A stretch of 58,164 bases of DNA from Nemertoderma westbladi (Eukaryota > Xenacoelomorpha > Nemertodermatida > Nemertodermatidae), in contig JAUCBJ010005217.1 in the NCBI GenBank assembly GCA_032718475.1, forward strand, positions 1-58,164, read 5' to 3'. Positions 55,501 through 58,164 of this stretch are shown in pieces (position 1 is the stretch's first letter; each line of letters begins with the position of its first letter). The notes under the pieces are model-generated. The model was given only the letters and a program-made list of their open reading frames with translations. It was not told the DNA's origin and did not search any database. Position numbers and translations under genes: made by a program.

Positions 55501-58164
55501 TGGCCACTGCCACAGATCGCTTCCACTGGCTAGGCCACTGTCAAAGATCGGTTCTACTGGCCACTGCCACATATCGGTTATACTGGCCACTGCTACAGAT
55601 CGGTTCTACTGGCCACTACCACAGATCGGTTCTACTGGCCACTGCTACAGATCGGTTATACTGGCCACTACCACAGATCGGTTATACTGGCCACTACCAC
55701 ACGTCGGTTCCACTGGCCACTGCCACAGATCGGTACTACTGGCCACTACCACAGATCGGTTCTACTGGCCACTGCTACAGATCGGTTCTACTGGCCACTA
55801 CCACAGTTCGGTTCTACTGGCCACTGCCACAGATCGGTTCTACTGGCCACTGCCACAGATCGGTTCTACTGGCCACTGCTACAGATCGGTTATACTGGCC
55901 ACTGCTACAGATCGGTTCTACTGGCCACTGCTACAGATCGGTTCTACTGGCCACTACCACAGATCGGTTCTAATGGCCACTGCTACAGATCGGTTATACT
56001 GGCCACTACCACAGATCGGTTATACTGGCCACTGCTACAGATCGGTTCTACTGGCCGCTGCCACAGATCGCTTCTACTGGCCAGGCCACTGTCAAAGATC
56101 GGTTCTACTAGCCACTGCCACAGATCGGTTCTACTGGCCACTGCCACAGATCGGTTCTACCGGCCACTACCACAGATCGGTTCTACTGGCCACTGCCACA
56201 GATCGGTTCTACTGGCCACTGCCACAGATCGGTTCTACTGGCCACTGCTACAGATCGGTTCTACTGGCCACTACCACAGATCGGTTCTACTGGCCACTGC
56301 TACAGATCGGTTCTACTGGCCACTACCACAGATCGGTTCTACTGGCCACTGCCACAGATCGGTTCTACTGGCCACTGCCACAGATCGGTTCTACTGGCCA
56401 CTGCTACAGATCGGTTATACTGGCCACTGCTACAGATCGGTTCTACTGGCCACTGCTACAGATCGGTTCTACTGGCCACTGCTACAGATCGGTTCTACTG
56501 GCCACTACCACAGATCGGTTCTACTGGCCACTGCTACAGATCGGCTATACTGGCCACTACCACAGATCGGTTATACTGGGCACTGCTACAGATCGGTTCT
56601 ACTGGCCACTGCCACAGATCGCTTCTACTGGCCAGGCCACTGTCAAAGATCGGTTCTACTGGCCACTGCCACAGATCGGTTCTACTGGCCACTGCTACAG
56701 ATCGGTTTTACTGGCCACTACCACAGATCGGTTCTACTGGCCACTGCCCCAGATCGGTTCTACCGGCCACTACCACAGATCGGTTCTACTGGCCACTGCT
56801 ACAGATCGGTTCTACTGGCCACTGCCACAGATCGGTTCTACTGGCCACTGCCACAGATCGGTTCTACTGGCCACTGCTACAGATCGGTTCTACTGGCCAC
56901 TGCTACAGATCGGTTCTACTGGCCACTGCTACAGATCGGTTCTACTGGCCACTGCCACAGATCGGTTCTACCGGCCACTACCACAGATCGGTTCTACCGG
57001 CCACTACCACAGATCGGTTCTACTGGCCACTGCTACAGATCGGTTCTACTGGCCACTGCCACAGATCTGTTCTACTGGCCACTACCACAGATCGGTTCTA
57101 CTGGCCACTGCTACAGATCGGTTCTACTGGCCACTACCACAGATCGGTTCTACTGGCCACTGCCACAGATCGGTTCTACTGGCCACTGCCACAGATCGGT
57201 TCTACTGGCCACTGCTACAGATCGGTTATACTGGCCACTGCTACAGATCGGTTCTACCGGCCACTACCACAGATCGGTTCTACTGGCCACTGCTACAGAT
57301 CGGTTCTACTGGCCACTGCCACAGATCGGTTCTACTGGCCACTGCCACAGATCGGTTCTACTGGCCACTGCTACAGATCGGTTCTACTGGCCACTGCTAC
57401 AGATCGGTTCTACTGGCCACTGCTACAGATCGGTTCTACTGGCCACTGCCACAGATCGGTTCTACCGGCCACTACCACAGATCGGTTCTACCGGCCACTA
57501 CCACAGATCGGTTCTACTGGCCACTGCTACAGATCGGTTCTACTGGCCACTGCCACAGATCTGTTCTACTGGCCACTACCACAGATCGGTTCTACTGGCC
57601 ACTGCTACAGATCGGTTCTACTGGCCACTACCACAGATCGGTTCTACTGGCCACTGCCACAGATCGGTTCTACTGGCCACTGCCCCAGATCGGTTCTACC
57701 GGCCACTACCACAGATCGGTTCTACTGGCCACTGCTACAGATCGGTTCTACTGGCCACTGCCACAGATCGGTTCTACTGGCCACTGCCACAGATCGGTTC
57801 TACTGGCCACTGCTACAGATCGGTTCTACTGGCCACTGCTACAGATCGGTTCTACTGGCCACTGCTACAGATCGGTTCTACTGGCCACTGCCACAGATCG
57901 GTTCTACCGGCCACTACCACAGATCGGTTCTACCGGCCACTACCACAGATCGGTTCTACTGGCCACTGCTACAGATCGGTTCTACTGGCCACTGCCACAG
58001 ATCTGTTCTACTGGCCACTACCACAGATCGGTTCTACTGGCCACTGCTACAGATCGGTTCTACTGGCCACTACCACAGATCGGTTCTACTGGCCACTGCC
58101 ACAGATCGGTTCTACTGGCCACTGCCACAGATCGGTTCTACTGGCCACTGCTACAGATCGGTTA
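49551..58164 (+). repeat. 26-bp satellite array, runs off the window
   Basis: More than 320 direct copies of a 26-bp unit built from AGATCGGTTCTACTGG and CCACTGCTAC, with C/T variants (GCTAC, GCCAC, ACCAC) and GGTTATAC variants. A distinctive unit with GCCAGGCCACTGTCAAAG recurs as a higher-order marker. Blocks of about 0.71 kb repeat (about 51040-51750, 54115-54825, 54826-55536), and a block of about 1.5 kb following 51750 repeats after 55536 (offset about 3.79 kb). Three units equal 26 codons, which explains the apparent 1471-residue ORF. Left edge sharp at 49551; right edge not seen. Confidence 0.97.

Noticed and set aside
49530-55533. Very long ORFs (up to 1471 codons) rich in FYWPL/QIGSTGH repeats
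   Set aside because: They are the 26-bp satellite read in three frames; unit length 2 mod 3 and a stop-free consensus explain them, and no non-repeat domain is present.
49551-58164. CRISPR array
   Set aside because: Repeats are directly adjacent with no unique spacers, there are no cas genes, and the context is eukaryotic.

Overview
The window reads as animal, probably marine-invertebrate, nuclear DNA. It is AT-rich, has no operons or bacterial signals, and carries several classes of non-LTR retrotransposon, a BEL/Pao-type LTR retrotransposon, tRNA-derived SINEs, foldback elements and long satellite arrays. The palindromic motifs TACCGGTA and TAGGCCTA recur. An echinoderm or other invertebrate deuterostome is my best guess, at low confidence.

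Layout. Positions 1-10560 hold a decayed CR1/Jockey-like LINE (minus strand), a LINE 3' fragment, two related exon-like ORFs that look like secreted peptide precursors (2281-2473, and 5776-5931 spliced to 6346-6486), SINE pieces, short minisatellites and several inverted-repeat elements. The clearest of these is a 754-bp palindromic element at 7659-8412; an unoccupied copy of its target lies near 3485. Positions 10566-25085 are a mosaic of 5'-truncated LINEs in a 38-bp satellite, including a 2884-bp tandem duplication (11217-14100 / 14101-16984), an L2/CR1-like::LINE-B chimera, and a TTAA-flanked DNA element (17827-19422) inside LINE-B. The satellite ends in a 3.6-kb array.

Positions 29095-42140 are a nested locus. 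An RTE-like LINE (minus strand) is split by a 10.6-kb LTR retrotransposon (29259-39869, TG...CA ends, 5-bp target duplication CCAAT, almost identical LTRs) and again by a 516-bp element with inverted arms and a tRNA-like core (40215-40730). The LTR element encodes an intact Gag-protease ORF fused directly to the RNase H/integrase linker, so reverse transcriptase is missing. It also has a separate zinc-knuckle ORF interrupted by one TGA. Positions 42141-49550 are mostly unassigned, with three unrecognised consecutive ORFs and a tRNA-Ser-like pseudogene. From 49551 to the window end is a 26-bp satellite with multi-scale higher-order structure.

Few host genes can be supported. The strongest host-gene candidate is the tandem pair of small peptide precursors sharing SRWG-K--WIND-G next to basic cleavage sites. 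The long ORFs in the satellites follow from unit lengths of 38 and 26 bp (both 2 mod 3) and should not be read as proteins.
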